The notes under the pieces were generated by a model. That model made no database searches. It was given only the letters and a program-made list of their open reading frames with translations, and was not told the DNA's origin. DNA of 64,000 bases from NCBI GenBank assembly GCA_964630595.1, contig CAZVVT010000001.1:580760-644759 (forward strand), given 5' to 3'. The DNA comes from CAZVVT01 sp964630595 (GTDB lineage: Bacteria > Chlamydiota > Chlamydiia > Chlamydiales > VFKH01). Positions 43,457-52,107 of the stretch are shown here, one piece after another. Every line of letters starts with the position of its first letter. Position 1 is the first letter of the stretch. Position numbers and translations under genes: made by a program.

Positions 43457-43880
43457 TCTGGACGCTTATACCACTCTTAGTAAGAAAAGCAAAGTAAGCA
43501 GCAGCGGCGAAGAGCGCGAGGGCTTTGATCAGGTCGCTGGTAGGAAAGGGCTTTTCCAGTGCAGAGCGAGACGGATCACTAGAATCGAAGTAGACGGTCC
43601 AGGATTGTTCCGCCATCGCTTTGAGAGCAGGCTCGAGAACATAGGGGTTACGACCATCAACGGTATGGAGAAGGCTGGCGCCTCGAACGAGTGTTCCATT
43701 CACCGAATATTCGTAGATCAACTTAGGGATGTAGTAGTCGCCCTCTTTCGCAGTAGTGAGCTCAATGAGGTGCGCGGGAGCTGCCGAGTCTAGTTGAAAT
43801 TGGTTCCAAAGTGTGGAGAAAACAGAGGCGGTATAGAAAACACCGCCTAGCACAAACAGGGCAATCGCTGCCCAGCGCAC
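43443..43880 (-). CDS. DUF3592-like membrane protein
   Basis: A 145-residue protein with one helix at each end (about 3-20 and 121-135) around a beta domain. YYIPKLIYEYSVNGTLVRGASL and WTVYFDSSDPSRSALEKP match the usual DUF3592 pattern (YxPxVxYxYxxxG ... VyydpxdPxxsxLe). The function of this family is unknown. It follows rpsT by 5 nt and overlaps the mutarotase-like gene, so it is in the rpsT transcript. Confidence 0.65.
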   Translation of the reverse strand: MRWAAIALFVLGGVFYTASVFSTLWNQFQLDSAAPAHLIELTTAKEGDYYIPKLIYEYSVNGTLVRGASLLHTVDGRNPYVLEPALKAMAEQSWTVYFDSSDPSRSALEKPFPTSDLIKALALFAAAAYFAFLTKSGISVQNGNH

Positions 43881-43885
43881 TTTCT

Positions 43886-44152
43886 TTAAGCCGCCAAGCG
43901 CGATTTCACGCGATCGACTTTGCCTCTCTTGAAGATGCCTCTCTTAAGTCCTTTATCCATAAGACTATAGATAGAGCTCAGGAGGGTTTTCGCTTCTTCT
44001 GATTGGCCAGCACCGACAGCTTCTCTGTACTTACGCACCGTAGTTCCTACAGTGGATTTGTAGGAGCGGTTGCGCAAGCGGCGCTCTTCATTTTGCCGCG
44101 CTCTTTTCTTCGCGGAGGGGATACGGGCGGCGGTCTTCTTCTTCTCGGTCAT
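43886..44152 (-). CDS. rpsT: Ribosomal protein S20
   Basis: A small basic primary-binding protein of the 30S subunit, 88 residues from ATG 44152. SAKKRARQNEERRLRNRSYKSTVGTTVRKY is the family's N-terminal helix, and KGIFKRGKVDRVKSRLA the end. A GAGGAC ribosome site lies 5 nt upstream of the start. An in-frame extension further up runs into the promoter and is rejected. Confidence 0.95.
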   Translation of the reverse strand: MTEKKKTAARIPSAKKRARQNEERRLRNRSYKSTVGTTVRKYREAVGAGQSEEAKTLLSSIYSLMDKGLKRGIFKRGKVDRVKSRLAA

Positions 44153-44176
44153 TATAGTCCTCAAATAACTGCAGAC

Positions 44177-44206
44177 ATTATGCCTATCTAGTAGAAAATT
44201 TCTCAA
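44177..44206 (-). promoter_or_regulatory. rpsT promoter
   Basis: Minus strand: TTGAGA (44206-44201), 18-nt spacer, CATAAT (44182-44177). Predicted start near 44170, giving a leader of about 18 nt that contains the GAGGAC ribosome site. Confidence 0.5.
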
Positions 44207-44223
44207 GGGCTTAGTATTCCGCT

Positions 44224-44814
44224 ATGATCGACGATGTCTCTTCTGTAGGTCCTCCCCCTCCACCAGCGCCTCCGCCGCCAGGACCCAGTGGGCCCCCTCC
44301 CGCTGGCCCTCCAGGGCCATCCGGCGGTGGCGGTGGAGGCCCTCCTCCTGCAGCCGGCTCCGGCTCCGGCGGCGGCCCTCCTCCTGCACCAACGCCTGCA
44401 GACGCTCCCACTGATCCTTTTATAGCCGGAGGAACCATCTCCGATGTAGAGGTAACGCAGGCGGGCTATGTCTACTTCAACTTGACCATTCCCACCACCA
44501 CCTCCGGATGGAACCAGGTCTATACCTATCGCGGAGCAGTAACCGCCGCGCAGCAAGCGCAGCTTGCCGCTGCCGGTTATTCGCCTCAGTCACTAGAGGA
44601 TCTATCTCCTCCTCCGACGGTCACTTGCCAGGCCGCTTCAAACCAATCGACCAACTTCCCCACAAACATGAACCAGTTTCAGGAGGAGTTTCCCGACCAA
44701 TACGCCAAGTTCATGCAGGCGTTTGAGATGGGCGTGTTTACGCAGGTGAACAACCAGCAGAACACGGCGATGCAGCAGATGAAGTCGACGATGCAGGAGA
44801 TGTCGCAAGACTGA
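44224..44814 (+). CDS. Proline/glycine-rich low-complexity protein, candidate effector
   Basis: A 196-residue protein not seen in any family I know. Residues 9-62 are almost wholly Pro, Gly, Ala and Ser, with runs of five and four prolines (PPPPPAPPPPG) and a Gly hexamer. That resembles profilin-, SH3- or EVH1-binding segments of eukaryotic actin regulators and the proline-rich part of chlamydial TARP. Residues 66-125 look like a small beta domain (ISDVEVTQAGYVYFNLTIP). The tail is Gln/Met-rich and helical, ending MKSTMQEMSQD. No signal peptide is present. It is divergent from rpsT, and its last 77 nt are antisense to recD. Host-directed function is inference. Confidence 0.5.
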   Translation: MIDDVSSVGPPPPPAPPPPGPSGPPPAGPPGPSGGGGGGPPPAAGSGSGGGPPPAPTPADAPTDPFIAGGTISDVEVTQAGYVYFNLTIPTTTSGWNQVYTYRGAVTAAQQAQLAAAGYSPQSLEDLSPPPTVTCQAASNQSTNFPTNMNQFQEEFPDQYAKFMQAFEMGVFTQVNNQQNTAMQQMKSTMQEMSQD

Positions 44815-45748
44815 CGCGCACAGCTTCTTCGCTAGCGCAGATATGCACACGCTTCTTCGCCCTCGTTACGGCGGTGTAGAGCAATTGTTTGTTCAGCCCT
44901 TTGCTCTCCGGCAAGTAGAGATAGACTTCGTCAAACTCGCTGCCTTGCGACTTATGCACCGTCAAACAAAAGGCCAGATCGTGTTTGGGCAGATCCCAGA
45001 TCGAATATTGCGCGCCGGGAAAATAGGCTTGCTCGTTTTGGATAACGCCGAGCTGTCCATTGAAGAGCCCGCTACGCTCATCATTTTCTAAGATGATGAT
45101 GGGGGTGAAGAAGGGGCGACGCTTTCTCTGCAGTCGCAGCAGCATCGCCTCATTGATTCCCTCGCAACCCATCGGGCCCGTTGTTACAGGCGAGAGCGCA
45201 ACGGCTCTTTGCTGCTCGCGCAACGCCTCTTGCGGCGAGTCGGTGAGGTAGCCGTCGGGACTCAAGTCAATGCTGGCTTTACAATGGCTCATCACGCGCG
45301 CGACATCTCCTACACGCACCGCATCGGCGAGATCGAGAATTTCCGGACGCTCACTGCGCATCACGCGCGTTAAGCGTGTGGTGGGATAGCGATCGATCAA
45401 GTCGAGAAAGGGTTGGCCCAAACCAATGGGAGAGAGCTGATCGGGATCGCCGACAAAGACAAACCGCGCATCGCGTTTGGCACACGAGGCGAGTCGCGCC
45501 ATCAGAGGCAAATCGACCATCGATGATTCGTCAACGATGATCGCATCGTGGGGAATCACCTCATAGCGCGAGAGCAGTCGATGAATCGTCATCGCCTCCA
45601 GCGGCTTGAGCCGTTCCACCGCCTTTCCCGTAGGCGCAATCACAACAGCGTTCGGCAGCGCCTTTGCCAGCGAGATCAGCGTTGTGCTCTTGCCCGTGCC
45701 CGGCCCTCCCGTAATGATGGTCACAGGATGGGCAAAGGCCGCCTCCAC
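44738..45748 (-). CDS. recD: Exonuclease V alpha subunit RecD, short form
   Basis: 5'-3' helicase subunit of RecBCD. Walker A is IITGGPGTGKST, then VVIAPTGKAVERL, IIVDESSMVDLPLMARL, FVFVGDPDQLSPIG, LTVHKSQGSEFDEVYLYLP and LYTAVTRAKKRV. The first standard start, GTG 45748, lies inside the conserved helicase core: upstream codons in the same frame read LPQQRAAVEAAF, including the Q-motif glutamine. No ATG, GTG or TTG precedes it before recB. An ATT at 45856 has GGGGGAGG six nt upstream, so real translation may start there. The end runs antisense into the proline-rich gene. Even extended it is much shorter than E. coli RecD. Confidence 0.82.
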   Translation of the reverse strand: MEAAFAHPVTIITGGPGTGKSTTLISLAKALPNAVVIAPTGKAVERLKPLEAMTIHRLLSRYEVIPHDAIIVDESSMVDLPLMARLASCAKRDARFVFVGDPDQLSPIGLGQPFLDLIDRYPTTRLTRVMRSERPEILDLADAVRVGDVARVMSHCKASIDLSPDGYLTDSPQEALREQQRAVALSPVTTGPMGCEGINEAMLLRLQRKRRPFFTPIIILENDERSGLFNGQLGVIQNEQAYFPGAQYSIWDLPKHDLAFCLTVHKSQGSEFDEVYLYLPESKGLNKQLLYTAVTRAKKRVHICASEEAVRVSLATSPASSTSSAASPCSAGCSPA

Positions 45749-45837
45749 CGCTGCACGCTGCTGCGGCAGAAGATGCTCCTCCAGCTGCGGCAGAGCAAGA
45801 GAGGGCAGCGAACGCTCCAGCTTCTCTAAAATAATTT

Positions 45838-48222
45838 TTATGATGCGGGAATGAATAGCACACCTCCCCCGCGCACAAAGATATAGAAGATGCCGGCGTA
45901 GTGACCGCCGAAGGGCTTTAGGTAATCAGCAAACGCCTCGCCGTAGAGCCTCGCCTGCAGCGTATAGTCTTCCACTTCCATCACCTTGCGCAAACTCGTC
46001 TCATCATAGCTGGGCAGCGCGTGAGTCTTCCAGTCGATGAGATAAAACTTTCCTTCGTGCTCAAAAGCGGAGTCGATATAACCCTTGATCATGCCCTGAC
46101 TTCCGCGGTGTAAAAACTCCACCTCTTTCAAATGTAAAGCCGGCTTTACATTTGCTAAGCAGAATCCATTCAACGGCTTATGAAAAGTTATCAACACCCA
46201 CTCGCAAACTTTTTCGATGTGCGTTTCGAGAATGGTGCCGCGTAATTTGCCCTCGATCAGCGCGCGATCATTGGGATCGGTAATTTCCTCGAAAATTTCA
46301 TGAATGAGCACGCCCACTTCAGCGCCGGAAGGAACACCGTCATTTGCATGCTCGATTGTGCCGCGCTGCTGCAATGCCGTGAAGGAGAGCACTGGGTCGA
46401 CGTTGTCGATCTGCGGAGGAGGAAGGCGAATGAGGGGAACTTCTTTCTTCGCTGCATGGACGACAACTTCGCTCTTTTCCGCTTTCACAATCGTTGCCAG
46501 CCCTTTCTCGCACAGACGGTCTAAGAGATCTTCGCCCACGGTTTCGAGAAAGAGCTGCTGTGGGCTGTTTTCCATCTTTGGATGGCGGAAGAGAAAGAGG
46601 TGCTGTTTGGCGCGTGTGACAGCCACGTAAAACTGGCGCAGCTTTTCTGCACGCTGCTCTTCTAGGAAAGCGGCATAGGCGGGGCTTTCACCGGCAACAT
46701 GTAGTGCCTCTTCATGCTCGAAGAGCAGCGCCTCCATCTTCGCCGGTTTGCACAGACCGAGAGCAAAGACAACGCGAAACTCTAGCCCCTTGCTCTTGTG
46801 AATGCTCAAGATCGCCACTCCCTCGCCGCCCTCTTTTGCCTCCGCTTCCCAGCTCTCTAAACCATTCAGCACACGACCGGGCAGCAGTGGATCGCGCATC
46901 CACTCCTCTTCCGCCAGCTCTTCGATATCGAAAACGGCTCCCGTGCGCAGCGCCGCCGCTGCAAATCCTTTCTCGATCCATACCTCTTTGAGCTGCGAAA
47001 AGCGCTGCCGAGTTTCCACAGGATCGCATCCGATGAACTGCGGCATCATCAGCAAAGCTTTGATCATGCCGGGATCCTCGGGAGAAAGCAGCGCCTCTAC
47101 CAACGCCTTTAATTCGACGAAACGGCTCTTTGCAGGCTGCCGATTGGTGCAGGGAATCCCCGCCTCTTTCAACATTTTTTCCACAAGACCGGCTTCGATG
47201 CGATCATCGACCAACACCGCCATCTCATCAAACGGGATATCCAGTTTTGCTGCTTGCGCGACAATGGCAGCGCGCAGTTCATCCAGCGTTTTGCCCTCGA
47301 TGATGAAGAGCGCCTGCCCCATCGACTCTTTTGCCGCCTCCACAACCGGAGCCTTCTCCTTGTAGTGGATGCGCGGCAGATGGAGCCACTCTCTTTCCGC
47401 AAAGAGCGCGTTGAAGACATCGATCAGCTCTTTTGAGGAGCGCCAATTCGTGCTCAAGTGCACGTGATGGTCAATGGACTGCTTGGCTTCCATGTAGGTA
47501 TAGACATCGGCGCGTCGAAAGGAATAGATCGACTGCTTGGGATCTCCAATCAAATAGAGCGGGCAGCGATCCAAAAAGAGCCCGGAAAGAATTTTCCACT
47601 GCAGTGGGTCGGTATCTTGAAATTCATCGACAATGACCGCGTCCGCCAAATCTTGGCGAATCAGCGGCAGGCCATCCACCATGCGGTGGAGCAGATCATC
47701 TTGCGTATGAAAATAGTGGCGTCCGCTGACCTTAATACGCTGCAGCCGCTCTGCAACAATGGAAGTGAGATCTCCCTGCACAGCAACGGGCAGTCTTCCT
47801 TTCAGCTGCCGCGCGATCTTATTCGCAAGAAAGGGGATCGAGACCTTGAGCTCTTCCGGGTCAATGTCTTCCAGCCCCTGCCAAGCGATATCGAAGAGAA
47901 GAGCGTCGATGCTGGCTCGGTTTTCCTCCGGCGCTGGAACCAACGTGAGCTTTTGCAGCACCTGCGCACAAAAAGAATGGATCGTTGAGATTGGTGCATC
48001 AAGGAATTTTTTTAACGCCTCTTCCACTTTGGGGCTTTTATGGCGCGCTTCGAGCAGATGTTTGCGAATGCGCATCTTGAGTTCCGCGGTGGCAGCGCGT
48101 GTGAAGGTCATCACCAAGATGCGGTCGATGGGCACACCTGCGATCACCTGCTCAACGACGAGATTGGCGATGGTGTGCGTTTTGCCCGTGCCTGCAGAGG
48201 CTTCGATGACGCAGCTCTTCAT
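45838..48222 (-). CDS. recB: Exonuclease V beta subunit RecB, short form
   Basis: 3'-5' helicase and nuclease subunit, 794 residues against about 1180 in E. coli. Walker A is ASAGTGKTHTIANL, at residue 8, so the usual N-terminal part is trimmed. ILVMTFTRAATAELKMRI, VIVDEFQDTDPLQW, LIGDPKQSIYSFRRADVYTYM and ILSIHKSKGLEFRVVF follow. The C-terminal nuclease is intact, with MIKGYIDSAFEHEGKFYLIDWKTH (Asp and Lys of the RecB-nuclease motif). It overlaps recC by 4 nt. Confidence 0.92.
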   Translation of the reverse strand: MKSCVIEASAGTGKTHTIANLVVEQVIAGVPIDRILVMTFTRAATAELKMRIRKHLLEARHKSPKVEEALKKFLDAPISTIHSFCAQVLQKLTLVPAPEENRASIDALLFDIAWQGLEDIDPEELKVSIPFLANKIARQLKGRLPVAVQGDLTSIVAERLQRIKVSGRHYFHTQDDLLHRMVDGLPLIRQDLADAVIVDEFQDTDPLQWKILSGLFLDRCPLYLIGDPKQSIYSFRRADVYTYMEAKQSIDHHVHLSTNWRSSKELIDVFNALFAEREWLHLPRIHYKEKAPVVEAAKESMGQALFIIEGKTLDELRAAIVAQAAKLDIPFDEMAVLVDDRIEAGLVEKMLKEAGIPCTNRQPAKSRFVELKALVEALLSPEDPGMIKALLMMPQFIGCDPVETRQRFSQLKEVWIEKGFAAAALRTGAVFDIEELAEEEWMRDPLLPGRVLNGLESWEAEAKEGGEGVAILSIHKSKGLEFRVVFALGLCKPAKMEALLFEHEEALHVAGESPAYAAFLEEQRAEKLRQFYVAVTRAKQHLFLFRHPKMENSPQQLFLETVGEDLLDRLCEKGLATIVKAEKSEVVVHAAKKEVPLIRLPPPQIDNVDPVLSFTALQQRGTIEHANDGVPSGAEVGVLIHEIFEEITDPNDRALIEGKLRGTILETHIEKVCEWVLITFHKPLNGFCLANVKPALHLKEVEFLHRGSQGMIKGYIDSAFEHEGKFYLIDWKTHALPSYDETSLRKVMEVEDYTLQARLYGEAFADYLKPFGGHYAGIFYIFVRGGGVLFIPAS

Positions 48223-50846
48223 GAAAGCCTCTCTTGCCAGTAAGCGGTTTCATCTGCGGGATAGGGAATGCGCAGTGCAGCAAACCGCTCGCGGTAAGGG
48301 TTGCTGCTGCCAAAGGGAACTTCGTAGGGGTCATTGCTACAGTGGAAGGGCAGAGGTACCTGCATAGCGCGCTTATAGAGAGCAACGAGCTCTTCGAAGG
48401 GGAGAGCCTCTAGCGCTTCTTTGTTGCGCAAAGGAATCAAACTGGTGCCCAGCGCTGCAGCATAGGGCAGAGATTTGAGTCGCTGGCTTTCGTGCGCAAT
48501 GACAATACGCCCTTGCGGATCAATGCCGCGAATCGTTCCATCCATGCGCGCAACCAGCGTCAGCTCTTCTCTTCGGATCTTCCACTTGTCAAACCCCTTG
48601 TCGATGCGCGCAAAGCGTTTTCGAATCTCCTCGCGCACCACGCTGCCCAAAGGTTCGGGTGGAATCTGTCCTGTGCGCTGCAAGTCGGCCAAGATCGCTT
48701 CCGGATTTTCGAGAACAGCGCGCTGCTCAATGCGGTCGAGATCCGATCCGCTGAATTGCACACGCGCTTCCATGTCGGGCCATTGCAGGCGAATGCCCAA
48801 CCCTTTTTCGAAGTAATGACGCAGCGGATCGCTCAACATGCGCTCCATATCGCGCAGCATAATCAACTTCTCTTCGCGCTTTTCTTCCTTTGCTTGTGCG
48901 CGCTTGATGGGTTCTTCGATGAGAAGATAGCTCTCCGGTCTGCGCACTACATTCAGACCAACCTGCTCAAGTAGCTGCGTGACGAGAAGGCTGGGAGCGG
49001 GATCTTCGGGCAAGCACACATACGAAGCGGTCCAGCGCTCGCGCGCGGAGAGCAGTGTTTCCAAGAAAAGCAAGCGATCCAAATCCCCTAGCGTGGGGCA
49101 AAAGTCCGCCCCCGGTTCATTGGCGAGCAAATCGAGAGCGCTTTGCGTTTGCACACGTGGGAACTTTTCCAAACTCATGCCCAGCAAATAGACATGTTTG
49201 GCAGGAACAGCGCGCAGAGGCAAAAGTGAGCAGCAAACAATCGCGTTCATCTGCGCCATCTGTGGCGGTTGCTCGCCCTCTCTTTTCAACATCTCTTTGA
49301 TGCGATGAACCATAGAGGAAAAGCTGACGAGAAGCTCTCCTGTAAGCCCCGAGTCATAAACCTCTTCGAAATAGCGCCCCTGCAGCTCTTTGAGCCAGGA
49401 ATTCCACTGCGTGATGCTCTTTTCTTGGGGCGAGCGCATGAAGGCAAAATCGTCTTTCAGTCTATGTAGGAAGGCCAATGCTTGATCAAAGAGCTGGTAC
49501 TGCTCCAGCGCACAACGCTGCGTGAAGTCTGTTCGATTCGTTTCTGCCTCTAGGAAGCGCTGCAGAGTCTCTTCCCAAGTCCCCAGCTCTTGCTCTACAA
49601 ATTCGGTATTATAAGCCGCCTTGTGCCAACGTGCGCGATCGGCGGCATGCAGGCCCCAGCGCAGGCCATAGTCTGCAAGCCACCGGATGATCTGCGCCCC
49701 CTCTCTTGCCGACCAGCGTTGCTTGGCCAAAATCGCTGGATTGCTCAGCAGCAACTTCAAATCGTCAAGATCTAGCCTGCTCTCTACCAACTCTAACAAG
49801 TCTAAAAGACCTCGCAGATGGAGATTGCACCGCTGCAGCGTAGTGTCGAGAAACTGAAGCGGCACTGTGGTAAAAACTGCTTCGAGATAGGGAATATACT
49901 CCGTGATTTTGGGTGCCATCACCAAAATATCTTTGGGCTGTAGTCCACTCTTTACAACTTGCTCGAAGAGATGCTCCACTTCATGTCTTTTGGAAACACA
50001 TTCCACTACTTGAATACTACCGTCATCTGCCGGAGGCGCTCCGCGATCAATGGCCTGCACCCAATTGAGTAGTGTGGGCGGCTCTTCTACAGTAAAGACG
50101 TCGCTGTGGTCGCTGGGCCACGCGGAAACGAAGGCGCGCGCGGTTTCATAGCCCGCCTCTTCAATGGAGAGAGCAAAGCGTCTTTCCACCTTTCCCCAAT
50201 GCGCCTCTTCATCGAAATAGGGCGATGATGTGAGGCAGTAGAGCGTTGTATTGCACTGTGCAAAAAAATCGAGGTAGACCTTCTCGATAAAGCTAGGACA
50301 GAAGAGGTGGATCTCCACATCGCTGGCAATCTTCTTCTCCCAAGGTAGCGGACCGACAAAAGACTGGCGAAAAAGCTGTGCTTGAAAACCTGTTTTGCGC
50401 GCACACAGCTGCCACCCACACTTCGCATAGCGCAAGAAATGCTCTGCGAGCTTATCGGCAAACTCGGCGATCAGGGTGCGCTCGCCGTAAGTATCACTGC
50501 CCGTCACCCCAAGAAGACTGAGCGTCTGATCGAATTCCCGGTCGCGTCCCAACCGAATCTCTTTCTCCAGCTGGAGCCCAAGTAGTCGCTTCGAGGGCAG
50601 CCCCACTCCGCACAGTTTGGTCATCGCCTCATCCAAGAAGGGATACTGTAGGCCAAAAACCACCCCCCCTTCCTCCACCATCTGCGCCATCACGTAGCGC
50701 TTCATCGCCTGAGAGGGCACAATCAGCCAGCGCTGTTTGAGGGCAGCCCCAACCCTCAAATTTTTTTGCAGCGTCCCTACTAGGACTTCAACGCGGTTAG
50801 AGAAAAGTGCCTTCGCCACGTCATTAAGATACCCTAAACGAAGCAT
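48219..50846 (-). CDS. recC: Exonuclease V gamma subunit RecC
   Basis: Chi-recognition subunit, an inactivated helicase-like protein. The 875-residue frame from ATG 50846 contains WLIVPSQAMKRYVMAQMVEEGGVVFGLQYPFLDEA near the N-terminus, where RecC proteins have a Walker-A-like loop without a proper GKT. VYLLGMSLEKFPR is a further RecC landmark in the middle. Longer in-frame starts overlap the divergent LplT-like gene and are not needed. Operon order is recC-recB-recD. Confidence 0.88.
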   Translation of the reverse strand: MLRLGYLNDVAKALFSNRVEVLVGTLQKNLRVGAALKQRWLIVPSQAMKRYVMAQMVEEGGVVFGLQYPFLDEAMTKLCGVGLPSKRLLGLQLEKEIRLGRDREFDQTLSLLGVTGSDTYGERTLIAEFADKLAEHFLRYAKCGWQLCARKTGFQAQLFRQSFVGPLPWEKKIASDVEIHLFCPSFIEKVYLDFFAQCNTTLYCLTSSPYFDEEAHWGKVERRFALSIEEAGYETARAFVSAWPSDHSDVFTVEEPPTLLNWVQAIDRGAPPADDGSIQVVECVSKRHEVEHLFEQVVKSGLQPKDILVMAPKITEYIPYLEAVFTTVPLQFLDTTLQRCNLHLRGLLDLLELVESRLDLDDLKLLLSNPAILAKQRWSAREGAQIIRWLADYGLRWGLHAADRARWHKAAYNTEFVEQELGTWEETLQRFLEAETNRTDFTQRCALEQYQLFDQALAFLHRLKDDFAFMRSPQEKSITQWNSWLKELQGRYFEEVYDSGLTGELLVSFSSMVHRIKEMLKREGEQPPQMAQMNAIVCCSLLPLRAVPAKHVYLLGMSLEKFPRVQTQSALDLLANEPGADFCPTLGDLDRLLFLETLLSARERWTASYVCLPEDPAPSLLVTQLLEQVGLNVVRRPESYLLIEEPIKRAQAKEEKREEKLIMLRDMERMLSDPLRHYFEKGLGIRLQWPDMEARVQFSGSDLDRIEQRAVLENPEAILADLQRTGQIPPEPLGSVVREEIRKRFARIDKGFDKWKIRREELTLVARMDGTIRGIDPQGRIVIAHESQRLKSLPYAAALGTSLIPLRNKEALEALPFEELVALYKRAMQVPLPFHCSNDPYEVPFGSSNPYRERFAALRIPYPADETAYWQERLS

Positions 50847-50868
50847 TTCTTTTTTAAGGGTTCCATAT

Positions 50869-52107
50869 ATGATGCAACGCATGGATAAGGACCTGGTTCC
50901 CTTCAACTATTTGAACGTCACCCAAGTGCTCGGCGTGATCAACGACAACTTATTTAAGTTGTTGCTAGTCTTCTACTTAATTCAAGTTGACGGCCCTGAA
51001 TATGGAGCTTCGATTCTCGCTTTAGCAGGGGCTGTTTTCGTCCTGCCCTTTCTGATCTTTTCCGTACCGGCCGGAGGGATGGCCGACCGCATTAGCAAGC
51101 AGCGGATTGTACAATGGACCAAGGTCTTTGAAATCTTCACCGCTATTGTTGGGACGATCGGTTTTTGGGTCGGCTCCGCCTGGATTCTCTATCTTATGCT
51201 CTTCTTGCTGGCTGTGCAGGGGGCGATTTTTGGTCCCTCCAAGTACAGCATCGTACCGGAGCTGGTTCCCGAGGAAAAGCTCTCCAAGGCCAATGGACTG
51301 CTCTCTTCGTTTACCTTTCTAGGAATCATTATTGGTACATCGCTGGCCGGTCCCTTAGTACAGCTCACGCGGCGCAATTTCGTTGTTGCCTCTTTCGCCT
51401 GCATTCTCATCGCCGTAACTGGTTGGTGGACAAGCACACGCATTAAGAAAACCCCCTCTGCAGGTTCGCGCAAGGAGATCCCCTGGTTCTTCGTACGCGA
51501 TGTGATCCGAACGTATCAAAAGGCAGCGCGCACAGAAAACTTGTTAACTGCCATTTTGGGGTCGGCCTTTTTTCTCTTTGTGGGCGGCTACGTACAGATG
51601 AACATCATTCCCTATACGATTGAAGCACTCGATGGTAGCGACATTGCGGGAAGCTACTACTTTCTCCTCACAGCGCTCGGCATCGGCCTGGGCTCACTCA
51701 CGGCGGGCAAACTCTCCGGCAAAGAGGTTCTTCTGGCTCTCTGCCCCTTTGGCGCCTTAGGCATGGGGCTCTTTCTACTCGGTCTGGGGCTCATTCCCCA
51801 TTCGCTCTGGTGGGATCTGCCGCTGCTATTTGCGGTGGGTTACGCCGGCGGGCTCTATCTCATTCCTATGGACGCCTACATCCAGTCGGCCAGCCCACGC
51901 GCCAGCTGCGGCGAAAATGTCGCTGCCAACAACTTCGCCGCTTTTGTGGGCGTACTGATCGCTTCGGGCTTGATCTGGTTCTTTCATGACGTTCTACACT
52001 GGAGAGCCCCTGCAGGCTTCACCGTAATGGGAGCTCTCTCGATGGGTATGACGGTCTTCTTATTCTGGAAGCTGCGCAAAGAGGTCAGTGCACTAGTTTC
52101 GGGTTGA
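50869..52107 (+). CDS. LplT-like (YgeD) major facilitator carrier
   Basis: A 412-residue inner-membrane carrier with about twelve helices. NVTQVLGVINDNLFKLLLVFYL and LIFSVPAGGMADRISKQRIV match the start of LplT lysophospholipid transporters. GAIFGPSKYSIVPELVPEEKLSKANGLL is the clearest signature of the family. The ATG at 50869 has AAGGG upstream. It is divergent from recC, 22 nt away, as in Chlamydia, where the ygeD gene lies beside recC (from memory). In other bacteria LplT works with the acyltransferase Aas; no aas is visible here. Confidence 0.82.
   Translation: MMQRMDKDLVPFNYLNVTQVLGVINDNLFKLLLVFYLIQVDGPEYGASILALAGAVFVLPFLIFSVPAGGMADRISKQRIVQWTKVFEIFTAIVGTIGFWVGSAWILYLMLFLLAVQGAIFGPSKYSIVPELVPEEKLSKANGLLSSFTFLGIIIGTSLAGPLVQLTRRNFVVASFACILIAVTGWWTSTRIKKTPSAGSRKEIPWFFVRDVIRTYQKAARTENLLTAILGSAFFLFVGGYVQMNIIPYTIEALDGSDIAGSYYFLLTALGIGLGSLTAGKLSGKEVLLALCPFGALGMGLFLLGLGLIPHSLWWDLPLLFAVGYAGGLYLIPMDAYIQSASPRASCGENVAANNFAAFVGVLIASGLIWFFHDVLHWRAPAGFTVMGALSMGMTVFLFWKLRKEVSALVSG

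Noticed and set aside
44211..44556. Minus-strand Gly/Pro-rich frames opposite the proline-rich protein
   Set aside because: The complement of Pro/Gly codons again gives Gly/Pro codons; these frames lack starts with ribosome sites and overlap the rpsT promoter.
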